DNA of 64,000 bases. Source: Paralichthys olivaceus. Its lineage: Eukaryota > Chordata > Actinopteri > Pleuronectiformes > Paralichthyidae. The notes under the pieces are model-generated. The model made no database searches. It saw nothing but the letters and a program-made list of their open reading frames with translations, and was not told where the DNA came from. The stretch lies in NCBI RefSeq assembly GCF_024713975.1, contig NC_091098.1:22265316-22329315 (forward strand), in the 5' to 3' direction. Each line of letters starts with the position of its first letter. The stretch's first letter is position 1. The translations under genes and the position numbers were made by a program. Shown here piece by piece: positions 48,401-62,100 of the stretch.

Positions 48401-49182
48401 TGATGTTTTCTTGGAGTAAACGTGTTGTGCAGTTTCTGTTCTGTAGTCATCATGCTCAGTAATAAAAATGTATGATGTGATGCCCAAGAAACTTTTAAAG
48501 CAATTAACCCAATACTCCTGTTTTTTTAGGTTCTCCAACTACCACAACCACAACTACTCCAACTACCACAACCACAGCTCCAACTACCACAACTCCAACA
48601 ACCACAACTCCCACTACCACAACAACTACTCCAACTATCACAACAACTACTCCAACTACCACAACTCCAACTACCACAACAACTACTCCAACTACCACAA
48701 CCACAACTCCAACTACCACAACCACAACCACAACTCCAACTACCACAACTACTCCAACTACGACGACCACTACTCCAACTACCACAACCACAGCTCCAAC
48801 TACCACAACTCCAACAACCACAACTCCCACTACCACAACTAGTTCAACTACCACAACTACTCCAACTACCACAACCACAACTCCAACTACCACAACAACA
48901 ACTCCAACTACCACAACCACAACTCCCACTACCACAACAACTACTCCAACTACCACAACAACTACCACAACTCCAACAACCACAACAACCACTCCAACTA
49001 CCACAACCACAACAAAAAGTGATAACGGTCAAGGTGCCTGTAATGGAGCGACGTCTGGGCTTTTCCCCAATCCCTTAGATCCAACTTCTTATTACAACTG
49101 TGGCTTTGATGGAGCGCACCTCCAACAATGTCCAGCAGGATTGGTCTTCAAAACAAGCTGTAGTTGCTGCAACTATCCCTAA
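45413..49182 (+). CDS. Copy B: dead chitinase-like protein with short Thr/Pro domain
   Basis: Predicted secreted protein of 604 aa. Exons: 45413-45437, 45671-45697, 45838-46042, 46131-46187, 46572-46737, 46833-46957, 47052-47175, 47262-47444, 47947-48063, 48184-48316, 48530-49182. The signal peptide begins MRNIILTAG. The catalytic motif is DGLNLDWM (46654-46677), GGW is GGT and MTYDFHG is LTFDFHG, so no chitinase activity is expected. Exon 7 is unusually diverged (GPCKKVIRHHSPLYRGCHD). It creates two extra cysteines, and a third arises at the exon 10/11 junction (TGT instead of AGT). The Thr/Pro tract is only about 165 residues. The C-terminal chitin-binding domain has six cysteines (GACNG...CSCCNYP). 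No in-frame ATG lies inside exon 11, so the frame was followed from exon 10. Confidence 0.9.
47640..47864. other. About 225-bp insertion in intron 8 of copy B
   Basis: Copies A and C read 'attgaggtcatgtttggtc' continuously. Copy B has 'attgagg' then about 225 bp and resumes 'gtgtcatgtttggtc'. No clear inverted repeats or poly-A tail are visible, and a nearby deletion removes 'ttgagatcattgtgacgaa'. It could instead be ancestral sequence lost from A and C. Confidence 0.7.
48535..49015 (+). repeat. Coding 21-bp minisatellite, copy B
   Basis: About 480 bp of the same Thr/Pro-coding repeat as copies A and C. It includes two copies of an 'acagctccaactaccacaac' variant block (about 48574 and 48790). 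Confidence 0.93.
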
Positions 49183-49935
49183 AGACTTGCAGGTTATATT
49201 TTAATATTCATCCTTATCTACTGAAGGGGTCACTGTCACAAGTTAGTATAAGTACAATTTCTTATGATCATTCCGTGTTTTGTTTTCAGCCTCACTAATC
49301 TTCACTTAATTTGAAAACATAATTGATACTTTATCATTAACATTTAATCTAACTTCATTTGCTTCATTATATGGTTGCTGCATACACACTGGATGTTGTG
49401 TAGGTGTATCTAACCCTATTGTATGGATATGTTCTTGTTGGTCTTTCTTTAGCCCTCAACTGACCAGATTTGTCTGGACACAGTGGTTGTGTAGTAGTTT
49501 TACATTTTAATCAATATTACTAAATCAATAAATCAATCATGACTTACAAATGAAAGTTTCTTATATTTTGTTTCATTTTGTTTGAAGTTTTATAATTGGT
49601 TGGTAGGGTTGGGTAGTATTTGTCTATCAGAGATAAGAGGCCCAGTAACATGGAAAGAAGAACCTTCACTGAATTCCATTTAACTATTTCCATATCACAA
49701 TGTCTCTCTCTAATCTCTTCTGTTGCTTGTCTAATAAAAGATATATCACATCATTTTTGTGTCAAGATGTGAAGTGTATCATTTTGTTTACTCAAGTAAA
49801 GTCCTGTTTTGTGGCTGTAAAGAAGAAACCTGAACCTAAACCTCAATCCTTCATTGCATGCTGAGATACTGAACTCTCAACTTTCATGTAAAGCAGAACT
49901 GATGACAGACAGAAATTAGGCAGCGTTGTCTCTGA

Positions 49936-49966
<31 letters not shown>

Positions 49967-52772
49967 TGTGTGCTGTTACTGTTCCCTCAAGTTCTGGGAT
50001 CATCAATAAGCTTCACAATTTTTTATCTAATCAACCACTCATAACGATAAATTCAACTCGGTCCCTCGATCACGAGAAGTTTTCACAGTAGAGTTTAGTA
50101 GCAGGAGGCGGAGTCACGTACACCAGTGTGTGTGGAAGTGTTTAAGTGCCAGTTCTAGTTCAACATCTTGGTGCAGTGTGGATGTGGCTGACAACAGTCA
50201 ACAATAAATCATTTCCGTATTGGGAATAAACCTTCCGCTTGTGTGAGCTGTCTGTAGCTCAATAGGTTTGGCCTATGCTTCTGTATTTTAATGTTGGTAC
50301 TTGGAGAGCCTCATATTTTCTGAGGTGGTACATGGTGTATAAGATATTAATCTTCATCATCTGTAACTTATGAACAATTCATTATGATAATAAAATATTC
50401 TATGCAGAGAAAAACAACTAAATATATATATATATAAGTATCACCTTGTGTCAAGTGAGCAACAACATGTATCTAACACCCAGGAAGTGAAATTATTGAG
50501 CAGAACCTGTTTGGCAAGTGTTCCCATAGATGTCAGCCAACAACAGTTGTGTTGTTTCCTATGACAACTTTGTGTTGGGCGTTCACACCAACACAATATG
50601 TGTATGTTCCCATAAGGGCACTGTGGGTGCCGAGTGAGGCCACAGTGAGGGCACTTAATGTGAGGAGACACTCAGCCAGTGAAACCTCAGAGAGCATCTC
50701 CTGAATCCATCGTACTATGAACTGATCACAAACTACCAAAGTTTAGAGGCGTATGCAGACCATGGAAGGAGGTGCTGATGTCACGTATGTTGTGCAGATG
50801 ACGAGGTGAAATGACGTTGTAACAATTCAACAAGTATGAACAATGCAATTATTTCAAATTGACTTGCGTGTCCTTTAATAAGACACCATACACTGATTCA
50901 GTGATTCACATTTCCTGCTCATGCATTTTTTATTGAAATGAATGACAGTATTTATTATGAAAGCCAATGTGAAAATAAAATTAAATAATTTGTTTGGACG
51001 TACATTTAGTTTTCAGGGTTTTCAAAACAACTCCCTTGTTCCGTGTCTAACTTAAAAAGTAGAAGAGAAAAACAAACTAATAAAATGCCCATTAAATATA
51101 CCACACCTCCTTTACGTGTCTACTTTAAGGCCCGTTGCCAAACATCCTGCGTCACAGCAAAGATGTAACATACTCTACATTATTCTCTATATATTATTTT
51201 AACTCTTTAAAAATGTTTTCTATATTATTTCCTAAGTAAATTTATCAAGCTAATTGGATTTTGAGATGCTTTAACAGGGAGTTACAGGCTTATATTGCAC
51301 CTCATGTTCTTCAGGTTAATCCAAATCTTGGGTAAATTAAATTTCTAGAGATTCATTTATTATTTCTAGAGAAATAATAAATGAATCTTCATGAAAAAAC
51401 AGACATGTTCAGGAGACTGATATTTATGAGTGAGTGCAATTTGATGCAGATCCAAGTAAAAATCTGGATCCAGTGAATTTAAATGTGGCTTCATGAGGGG
51501 ACGGTTGGTCCTTGGTAAAGGTAGGAGCCAGAACCACTCTCTGCAATATAAAAGGTCAATGGTGACCGATTCTTCAGACGTAAAAAAATACATTTAAATT
51601 GCCTCCATACTGCTCCTGTGGCATCATCCAAGTGTCCAGAAGCTCCGTCATTCATAGTCAACATGAAACAACGTTATTTACACTATTTTAAGCCTAAATG
51701 TCTATTGATGATGATGCGTTCACGCTCTCACAGACACCAGAAAACTGCACACACTCTTGCACAAGGACAACAAAAAATACTGCTTCTAAATGTTTTCAGC
51801 ATTCAGTATCAACATATTTGTAATTTTCAATATACAACATATCTTCTTTTCATTTAAAGAGAACAAATTTAATTTCCAATTAAATTCAGTGGCCCAAAGC
51901 TGACATGCTGATTTCACTGTTTCACTGCAAATCAGCTGCAAACAAATGTAATTCCTATGAGACAGGGCTAGTGTGCTGGAAATTGATCTCAACCCCTCAA
52001 CAAATAGCACAAAACACTGAGAAGTTTAAGTTGAATATACTGAATAGAATACTGTATATGGAAACAGTCTTACCACGAGTCAGTCTAGCGTCTCGTTGAA
52101 CAAAGGTTCCACATTTCATATTTTGCATTTTTTGAATTCTAATAGTTTATTGGTCCCTGATCACACTGATTTATCTGCTGCTACCTGGTTCTGTACATAT
52201 ATTCTTCATTCACCTTAGCTGTACATAATCTATGTCTGTATTATTTACCTCAATGCACTTCGAACACTTTAATCATTCGGTATTTAACTACGTTACTGCA
52301 ATAATTTTTAACAGTTGTCCCGTTCACCGTCCTTTACAGTCATATAGACTACCCTTACTTTATCATTTTAGTAGACTGCTCTGGTTTTTAACCGACATGG
52401 ACAGTTTGGTGCTGGGAGAACACAACACTGCAACAAGATAACCTGTATCCATGGGTCATTGTGAAATACATGTGGTAAAAATCATAACTTCTGTCTCAAA
52501 CAGCTTTTCACTTCAGCATTGACCTTTTTTAATATTCTCTTCATCTTTCACATCTATTTGTTATGTTGTGTTATCATTCGCGAAGTACTTCACCACTGTT
52601 GGAAATGTGCTAGAAATGTGCTTTGTTTTACAGCGATGTTGCTTCTGAGCCAATGAAAACACAAACTATCGTCTAATAGGAATCACAACTTTATTTCATG
52701 ACAGTGTTTTAGTTCCGTCTACACACAAAACCAGTTCTATTTATACTTCAAGCAGCTGTATTTCCAGACAAT
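49183..52772. other. 3' flank of copy B and spacer to unit C
   Basis: Homologous to the copy A flank up to 51545. A candidate polyadenylation signal AATAAA is at 49733-49738. The spacer 51546-52772 shows no coding exon or recognised repeat. A (GT)n microsatellite is listed separately. Confidence 0.5.
49934..49971. repeat. (GT)n microsatellite
   Basis: Run of GT units ending in GCGCGTGTGTG in the copy B 3' flank. Confidence 0.92.
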
Positions 52773-53642
52773 GTTGGTTAATCATCAGTTCTGCACTATT
52801 TGTTAAGATACGATGATAGGTAGGTGTTTCTGACCCAGTTGGGTGTGCGTGTCATTGTGCGTTAGTTTTCGGGCATGTGTGACGATACTTCTATTATTCA
52901 AATGATTGTTTCTTTTGTTTGTTTTGTTATCCAAGTTATCCAACCTTAATTAAGAGTGGGTGTGTTCTTACTGGATTAGTTTTACACTGTGTAATTAAAC
53001 ATGCCTCAGATGATGATGATGCTGCTGTTGCTCTTCTCCACTTATTCTGGCCTTGTTCTGTTCATTTATTGTGGGTCTGTGTTTAACAGTTGTTTTACTT
53101 TAACGTACAATGCATCATATTGTGGTGACGTTATGATTTCAGGAGGTCTCTAACAACCGGGGGAGAGAACTTATCATTGTTCTGGACTGGAGTCAAAGTT
53201 AGCTTGAAGAAAAATAGGATTTGACACAATGACGTAAAAACGTTGCTTTGAAAGGAACGTGTTGAAACTTTATGTCACTTTATTGGTCATCAATGAGTTC
53301 AAGCTTGATCTTTAAAGGACTTGGACTTGTCTCAAATGAACTGAGCTCAACAGTTTTTGATTTCTTTGTTTTACCTCGGTCTCATGTTTCTGTTTATTAT
53401 GTCATTAAGATCTTTTCATGATACTTTAGCCGCCTGAGATTTGTTGATTCTCAATCTATTTAAACTAACAGACTGACCATGTCCCCGGTTTCAGTTTGTC
53501 ATTTATGTCACACATTTAAATCATCCCTCCTCTCATAATGATCCATTATAACTTTAGTGTCAAAATTAACTAAATAAAAATTGATCAACATGCTGTTGAA
53601 TGTTTTGTTCAAGTTTTTAATTGGACTAAATGTTCCCCCATC

Positions 53643-53656
53643 ACCTGACGTCAGGT
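53643..53656. promoter_or_regulatory. Palindromic CRE-like site, copy C
   Basis: Same perfect ACCTGACGTCAGGT palindrome as in copies A and B. Confidence 0.6.
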
Positions 53657-53790
53657 AACCACACCATCTTTTGTCCACATTTGTACTAGTTTGTATAATT
53701 GCTTCGATCATTCCAACAATGCATTAATTATCCACACCCAATTTTACTACCACACCCAATGAGCTGTCTACCCAATTTAACAGCCAGAAA

Positions 53791-53850
53791 TTCATCAGTC
53801 CTCCATCAGTCACAGTGGAGACAGTGTATGCTTCTTTCACCATCACCTTT
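53791..53850 (+). other. Non-coding first exon, copy C (start approximate)
   Basis: Ends 'catcaccttt' before donor GTAAGTAT. Counterpart of the exons in A and B. Confidence 0.5.
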
Positions 53851-54599
53851 GTAAGTATCCCTTTTGCTTTGATTTCATTGTACCACATTACTACAGATTT
53901 TACCGCTGCTGTACTACACCTGCTCTGTAACCAACTTACACACTGAGATTGTGTGATTATGATGATTATTAATGAGCTTTATCATATTATATTGATCTCT
54001 TTTGATTGACTTTCATTCTGTTTAGCTCAGATCAAACCTGGTAGTGTAAGATAAGATACATAACATAAAATAAGAAAGATCTGATATTTAGGCAAGAGCT
54101 TTCCTGACCATGCAGAGCTGTCATCAGCGGAGATGTTAATTTACAGTGCAGCAGTTGGTTCACGAGGCTGGAAATGTTTTTCAAGCTTTTTAATTCATAA
54201 AAAACATCTACACATATATGGTTAGAGTGATACTGTGTGTGTGGGTGGATCCTGAGGGAGTGCTGTGTCCTTTCCGCTCCCTAATCTTTCAATATTTGAG
54301 CTGCATGTTACATTTTCTCTAAATTCTGACCATCTTTTTTCATAACATCAATATGTTTAAGGTTTGATTGTTTGTCGTTATATAATATGTTTTATTCTTT
54401 GAAAATTCCAGATGCTGTTTTGTGACTAGCTGAAGCCTATTACCTGAAAAAAAGGTAGGTGAAAAGGAAATTTGTACTTTTTTTGTTTTGACTATATATA
54501 TGTAAAGGTACATACAGAAGGTTGTGTTCTGGGTGACTGACAGTTTCCTCACCCTACTTTCAAGCTAGCATGCCTTCAGGGGTTAATCACACTAAGATC

Positions 54600-54638
54600 A
54601 TAATCTGGCTGTACAACATTTTTGCACAGCCAGATTAT
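54600..54638. repeat. Perfect 13-bp inverted repeat with 13-nt loop
   Basis: ATAATCTGGCTGT at 54600-54612 pairs with ACAGCCAGATTAT at 54626-54638. It lies within the segment found only in copy C and may be part of a small hairpin element. Confidence 0.85.
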
Positions 54639-54899
54639 TATCTACCCAAGCTTGTTGTATGAATGACAGCTGCATGACTGGCTGGTTATTGTTGAGTTAA
54701 CTATATCCAAACTTCAACAAGCTACACTCAAGTCACTAAATTTTAAGTTTCGATTCCCCTTTACCTGGGTCAACCCAAACCCAAGTACCCACGATCTGAT
54801 CTTAGACTTGGATTCAGATTTCCACAGGTCCATGTATAGTCATATTCTATTACTCTATAAGTTGTATATGAATAGGTTTTATACACACATACACACATA

Positions 54900-54902
<3 letters not shown>

Positions 54903-54940
<38 letters not shown>
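54903..54940. repeat. (TA)n microsatellite, copy C
   Basis: Uninterrupted TA run upstream of the copy C coding exons. Confidence 0.95.
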
Positions 54941-54944
<4 letters not shown>

Positions 54945-55344
54945 CATGACATATACAAGATTTAAATATCAATATGGAAGCAATAAGTACACATTGACGT
55001 AATGAGTGTATGTGTTACTTTAATGTTACAGCATGTGTGCATGTTTGTGCGACGCTTTGATCAGCTGTGGTGTAAACATGTCACCCTTATGAAAATGCCA
55101 ACATTCAAACCTTTTCTGCTGTGTGGCATCTGTTATCGTGCACCAACACTGTAATCACACCCTGACATCATGATGCTGTTAAACCAGATATGCTTGCACC
55201 TTATCTTTGTGTGGGACAGAGCACACCCATGCTAACTAGCTAGATAATAGCAGCCATGCAGGTAATAGTGAGTGCAATCATGTCCCGACTTTTAAAAAAC
55301 AAATTTACCAACGAAAGTCTCTTACTGATGGGGAAATGCCTCAA

Positions 55345-55480
55345 CCCACGGTGGCCCAGGTTCAGTTCCGTCCTGTGGCCATTTACGCAATGTCCTCCCT
55401 ACCCTCTCTGTCCCCGTTTCATAGCTTGTTCTCCTTACTATCAATTAAAGGCAATAAAAGCCCAAAAAGATGTAGTTTAA
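55345..55480 (+). mobile_element. tRNA-derived SINE fragment
   Basis: 'ggtggcccaggttcagttcc' (B-box-like) is followed by 'gtcctgtggccatttacgca', 'tgtcctccctaccctctctg' and a tail 'caattaaaggcaataaaagc'. This matches the layout of an abundant teleost SINE. It is found only in copy C. Confidence 0.7.
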
Positions 55481-56124
55481 AAAAAGAAAACGAACAAAAA
55501 AAGGTCTCACACTGATGCTTTGACACTGACAGGACCACGACCGGATCCGTTTAACGCATCTGCACAGAAGATGGCTGATCGTCTTCTTTTAGTTGACTCT
55601 TCTGTACACAGGCTACATTTACTCCATTGTGTAGGTGGTTGTGAGTTCATGGCCCACCATCACTGTGCTCTGGAGCACTCACAGACCATATAGGCAACAC
55701 CCATACATATCATCTAAGACTACTGTCAACAGCTTTTTGAGAACATGAAGATGAGGAAGTTGTGGCAGATGGAGCACTTGGTGTGATATTCTAGTGCAAG
55801 ACTGACATCTAGTGGCAGTGGATACAGAATTCATAACCTTAAGATACGTGACCTATCACTGAGATGAATTAAAAAACCTGTTTTGGACGACACCGTCACA
55901 ACTTAACTCATCCTGAGTGTATCTAAAAGTTAGGTTATTGGTTATAATGCAGTTCAAAACAACAAATATTGATTAAAATAATGTGGAGCTGGAATAAAAA
56001 AATGCTGAAATGAAATAAAATGCATTATGAATACCATGTTTTTATTTCATAATACTGTTTATATAATATCGTTTATAAAAATATGTTTTATTCTTTCTTT
56101 CTTTTCTCTCCATATAGTAACAAC

Positions 56125-59100
56125 ATGCACAACATAATCCTGACAGCAGGTAAGAAACACTAACTAAGTGAAGCACTTTCTGAAATATTCCACTTGAACA
56201 GATCTTAAAAACACATTTTTACACTTTAAGTGACAATAGAAAAGGTGAAACCTTTGGAATTACCTGATTTTTTTGAGGAAGTTTCTATAAAATGTTGAAA
56301 AGGTTGAAATTATATGTGGATTTGGATGAACTGACCAGTTCCATTTTATTGTTAACCTCTTAATGATCCACTCTTTATCTTTGAAGGTCTCTGCCTGATC
56401 ATCGCCAGCTTGGGTAAGTGGCACTTATTAATCATAACAGTTCATCCAGCAAATAAATAAGGTTCCTAAGTCAACAATTGATGAGAGTTTGATAAAACTG
56501 CTTCTTTGAAAACCAATTCATTCTAATTCAAACTTTTTTCATTCATGTCTCAGGCTCTTCCAGTAGGCTGGTGTGTTACTTCAACAGCTTGGCCGAAAAT
56601 AGAGCTGACGCTGGGAAGTTCACGATTGCGGATATCGATCCGAACAAATGTACCCATCTGATCTACGCCTTCTCTGACATTAATGAATTCAATGAGCTGG
56701 TCCCGACTAGAAGAGGAGACATATTTCGCTATCAGTTGTTTAATGAGCTCAAAACCAGGTTAGAACTTTAGCTTGTTCACATTTTTTAAATCATCATGTC
56801 AAGGAAATGTATTTCTTCCACTAATTACTAAAATGTTATGCTCCCACAGAAATCCCTCACTCAAAACTCTGTTGGCAGTTGGTGGCACAACTTTTAAAAA
56901 TGAAAAGTAAGTTATACTTCCACAGATACATACATACATACAATAATTTCAGATTTGGTCATTTTTATCAGTCCAAAAACAAGAGTAAGCAGCACTAAAA
57001 TATGTTGGTATTTGTGATGCTATGTCCATTTATGTTGTTTTTTGTGAACTGCACATCCTGCGTAATACATGGTTTAAATGAAGCAGCACATATGGTTTGT
57101 GTCAAACCACTGCTGCAAATGCAAACTGGGAGCAATTTACATTTAAATTCATTTAATTAGCTTTAAGATTTTTACATGACTCCTACTTTTTTGTATGGCT
57201 TTTTAATTATTTTATTGTAGCCTAGTAAAGATGTTAATAACTCCATATTATAATGAAGTGGATATTGAGAGCACTGTGTTAAATGTTGATCAGATTCACT
57301 ACGATGGTGTCAACAAAACAAAAGAGAACAGCATTCATCCAGTCTGCTGTCGATCTACTGAGAATATTTAAATTTGATGGATTAAACCTGGACTGGATGT
57401 ACCCTGTAGCAGCAGGAGGCGACCCAAACAACAAGCAGAAATTTACACTGTTGTGCAAGGTCAGACCCTTTCCTCTGGAACTCAAAGTAATATGCCATAG
57501 GATCTGTTTTTATAGGATGTTAGACTGAACAATGTTTTGGTTGTTGTTGTGTAGGAGCTCAATGCTGCCTTTGAGAATGAAGGGAAAAGACAAAACCGTG
57601 AACGATTAATCATCGCGGCAAGTGTCTCTGCTGAGAGAGAGGTCATTGATGCCAGCTATGAAGTCAACAAGATTACCAAGTAAACCAATCGTTTATTTCA
57701 TAAATATTTACATTACACCCATGATTACATGTCAAAGCACTTTGGTCATCATGACTTCCTCTGCATTCTCACAGGGACCTGGACTTCCTTAATGTGCTGA
57801 CGTATGACTTTCATGGCCCCTGGGAAAATGTCACAGGACATCACAGTCCCTTATTCAAAGGGTCCCAGGATACTGGAAACAAAATCTACTATAATACTGT
57901 AAATACCGTGATTCATACAGATTGTCTGAACACCTATCTATGAACAGATGCATTCTCATCTTTATTGTTTCTTACACTTTAGGATTCTGCCATGCAGCAT
58001 TGGTTGGACAAGGGAGCACCTGCACAATTGCTAAATTTGGGACTAGCTGCATATGGGCGAGCTTTTTCCCTCTCCTCTGCATCCAGTGATGTTGGAGCTC
58101 CAGCCAAAGGCCCTGGTGAAGAAGGCTGCTACACTGGTGAAGAGGGATTCTGGGCCTATTATGAGGTATTACTTTATTGATATGAGCAGTGAATGTACAT
58201 CATTTATATTATTAGTGTTTATTGTACCATAAAGTTGGGATCAGACCAAGCATGAACCATCACATCATGGGGTTACAGCTACACAAGTTGAATTGTGTTT
58301 CAAATACTCACATGATAGTGTATCACGAAAAACCTCAGTATTGAGATCATTGTGACGAACCAAGAATCAGAAATTGAGGTCATGTTTGGTCTGAACGCAC
58401 CATAAAGGTCTGAACTCTATTTCTTTGCATCTATATGTGTAATGTGATGCTTCTTTTCAGACTTGCCTTTACACTGAAGGGGCTACATTCCACCGGATTG
58501 CTGATCAGAAAGTTCCATATGCCATAGAAGAAAACCAGTGGGTTGGATTTGATGACAAAGACAGCATCAGTACAAAGGTAACCATCTGTTAAAATTAGTT
58601 ATAACGATGCAAACAACTCAGAACTCTGTTTAGACGTATACTGTTTTGTTGACATGACTTCAGCTTCAGAAGTGTTTTCCTCTTCATCCTCTCAGGTCAG
58701 TTACTTAAAAGCAAAGAACTTTGGAGGAGCCTTTGTTTGGTCTCTGGACCTGGATGACTTCAGCGGAGAGTTCTGTAACCAGAGCAAAAGTCCCTTCATC
58801 AGCCACTTGAATTCTCTCCTGGTTCAAAGTAAGAAATTTGAAAAAGTGTGTGTAGTGAGGTAGACGTTTCTATTTTTGATTTAAATAATCAGTTTTACCA
58901 GATTTACTGACTTGATGTTTTCTTGGAGTAAACTTGTTGTGCAGTTTTTGTTTAGAAATCTTGAGTAGACTTGCTCAGTGATAAAAATGTATGATGTGAT
59001 GCTCATGAAACTTTTAAAGCAATTAACCCAATACTCCTGTTTTTTTAGGTTCTCCAACTAATCCAACTACCACAACAGCTACTCCAACTACCACAACCCC

Positions 59101-62100
59101 ATTCCCAACTACCACAACAACTACTCCAACTACCACAACTCTAACTATCACTACCATAACTCCAACTACCACAACTACACCAATTACCACAACAACTACT
59201 CCAACTACCACAACCACATCTCCAACCACCACAACAACCACTCCAACCACCACAAAAACTACAACAACTCCAACTACCACAACTTCTCCAACTACCACAA
59301 CCACATCACTAACTACCACAACTACTCCAACGACCACATCTCCCACTACCACAACTCCAACTACTACGACCACAGCTCCAACTACCACAACCACAACTCC
59401 AACTACCACAGTCACTACCCCAACTACCAGGACCACAGCTCAAACTACAACAACTCCAACGACCACAACTCCCACTACCAGAACTCCAACTACCACAACC
59501 ACAACTCCAACTACCACAACTACTCCAACTACTCCAACTACAACGACCACAGCTCCAACTACCACAACTACCACAACTACTCCAACTACCACAACCACAA
59601 CTCCAACTACCACAGCTACTCCAACTACGACGTCCACAACTCCAACTACCACGGCCACTACTCCAACTACCACAACCACAACTCCCACTACCACAACTCC
59701 AACTACCACAACTTCTCCAACTACCACAACCACAACTCCAACTACCACAACTACTCCAACTACCACGGCCACTACCCCAACTACCACGACCACAACTCCA
59801 ACGACCACAACAACTACTCCAACTACCACAACAACTACTCCAACTACCACGACCACTACTCCAACTACCACAACTCCAACTACCACAACAACTACTCCAA
59901 CTACCACAACTACTCCAACTACGACGACCACTACTCCAACTACCACAACCACAGCTCCAACTACCACAACAACTAGTCCAACTACCAGAACAACTACTCC
60001 AACTACCACAACCACAACTCCAACTCCAACTACCACAACAACAACTCCAACTACCACAACCACAACTCCCACTACCACAACAACTACTCCAACTACCACA
60101 ACAACTACTCCAACTACCACAACCACAACTCCAACTACCACAACCACAACTCCAACTACCACACCCACAACTCCAACTACCACAACTACTCCAACTACCA
60201 CAACCACAACTACAACTACAACAACTACTCCAACTACCACAACCACAACTCCAACTACCACAACCACAACTCCCACTACCACAACAACTACTCCAACTAC
60301 CACAACCACAATTCCAACTACCACAACAACTACTCCAACTACCACAACCACAATTCCAACTACCACAACAACTACTCCAACTACCACGACCACAACTCCA
60401 ACTACCACGACCACAACTCCAACGACCACAACAACTACTCCAACTACCACAACAACTACTCCAACTACCACGACCACTACTCCAACTACCACAACTCCAA
60501 CTACCACAACAACTACTCCAACTACCACAACTCCAACTACCACAACTACTCCAACAACCACAACTACTCCAACAACCACAACTACTCGAACTACGAGGAC
60601 CACTACCACAACCACAGCTCCAACTACCACAACTCCCACTACCACAACAACTAGTCCAACTACCACAACAACTCCAACTACCACAACTACTCCAACTACC
60701 ACAACCACAACTCCCACTACCACAACAACTACTCCAACTACCACAACAACTACTCCAACTACCACAACCACAACTCCAACTACCACAACAACTACTCCAA
60801 CTACCACAACCACAACTCCAACTACCACAACTACTCCAACTACCACAACTCCAACTACAACGACCACTACTCAAACTACCACAACCACTAGTCCAACTAC
60901 CACAACTCTAACAACCACAACTCCCACTACCACAACAACTAGTCCAACTACCACAACAACTACTCCAACTACCACAACCACAACTCCAACTACAACAACC
61001 ACAACTCCAACTACCACAACCACAACTCCCACTACCACAACAACTACTCCAACTACCACAACTACTCCAACTACGATGACCACTACTCAAACTACCACAA
61101 CCACAGCTCCAACTACCACAACTCTAACAACCACAACTCCCACTACCACAACAACTAGTCCAACTACCACAACAACTACTCCAACTACCACAACCACAAC
61201 TCCAACTACAACAACCACAACTCCAACTACCACAACCACAACTCCCACTACCACAACAACTACTCCAACTACCACAACAACTACTCCAACTACCACAACA
61301 ACTACTCCAACTACCACAACTCCAACTACCACAACAACTACTCCAACTACCACAACCACAACTCCAACTACCACAACTACTCCAACTACCACAACCACAA
61401 CTCCAACTACCACAACAACAACTCCAACTACCACAACCACAACTCCCACTACCACAACAACTACTCCAACTACCACAACCACAACTCCAACTACCACAAC
61501 AACTACTCCAACTACCACAACTCCAACTACCACAACTACTCCAACTACGACGACCACTACTCAAACTACCACAACCACAGCTCCAACTACCACAACTCTA
61601 ACAACCACAACTCCCACTACCACAACAACTAGTCCATCTACCACAACAAGTACTCCAACTACCACAACTCCAACTACCACAACTACTCCAACTACGACGA
61701 CCACTACTCAAACTACCACAACCACAGCTCCAACTACCACAACTCTAACAACCACAACTCCCACTACCACAACAACTAGTCCATCTACCACAACAAGTAC
61801 TCCAACTACCACAACTCCAACTACCACAACAACAACTCCAACTACCACAACCACAACTCCCACTACCACAACAACTACTCCAACTACCACAACAACTACT
61901 CCAGCTACCACAACAACTACTCCAACTACCACCACAACAACTACTCCAACTACCACAACCACAACTCCCACTACCACAACAACTACTCCAACTACCACAA
62001 CAACTACTCCAGCTACCACAACAACTACTCCAACTACCACAACAACTACTCCAACTACCACAACCACAACTCCCACTACCACAACAACTACTCCAACTAC

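Larger units (their letters stand above)
42363..51545 (+). repeat. Segmental duplication unit B
   Basis: Homologous to units A and C. B and C share segments absent from A (about 42600-42690 and the 'taccacattactacagattt' block at 43570), while A and C are closer in several coding exons. It contains a B-specific replacement at 44241-44826 and a 225-bp insertion in intron 8. Confidence 0.87.

Noticed and set aside
48468-48842. + strand frame rich in Asn/Tyr/His/Ser at the copy B repeat
   Set aside because: It is an out-of-phase reading of the Thr/Pro repeat. It begins in the intron and would not connect to exon 10 or to the chitin-binding domain.
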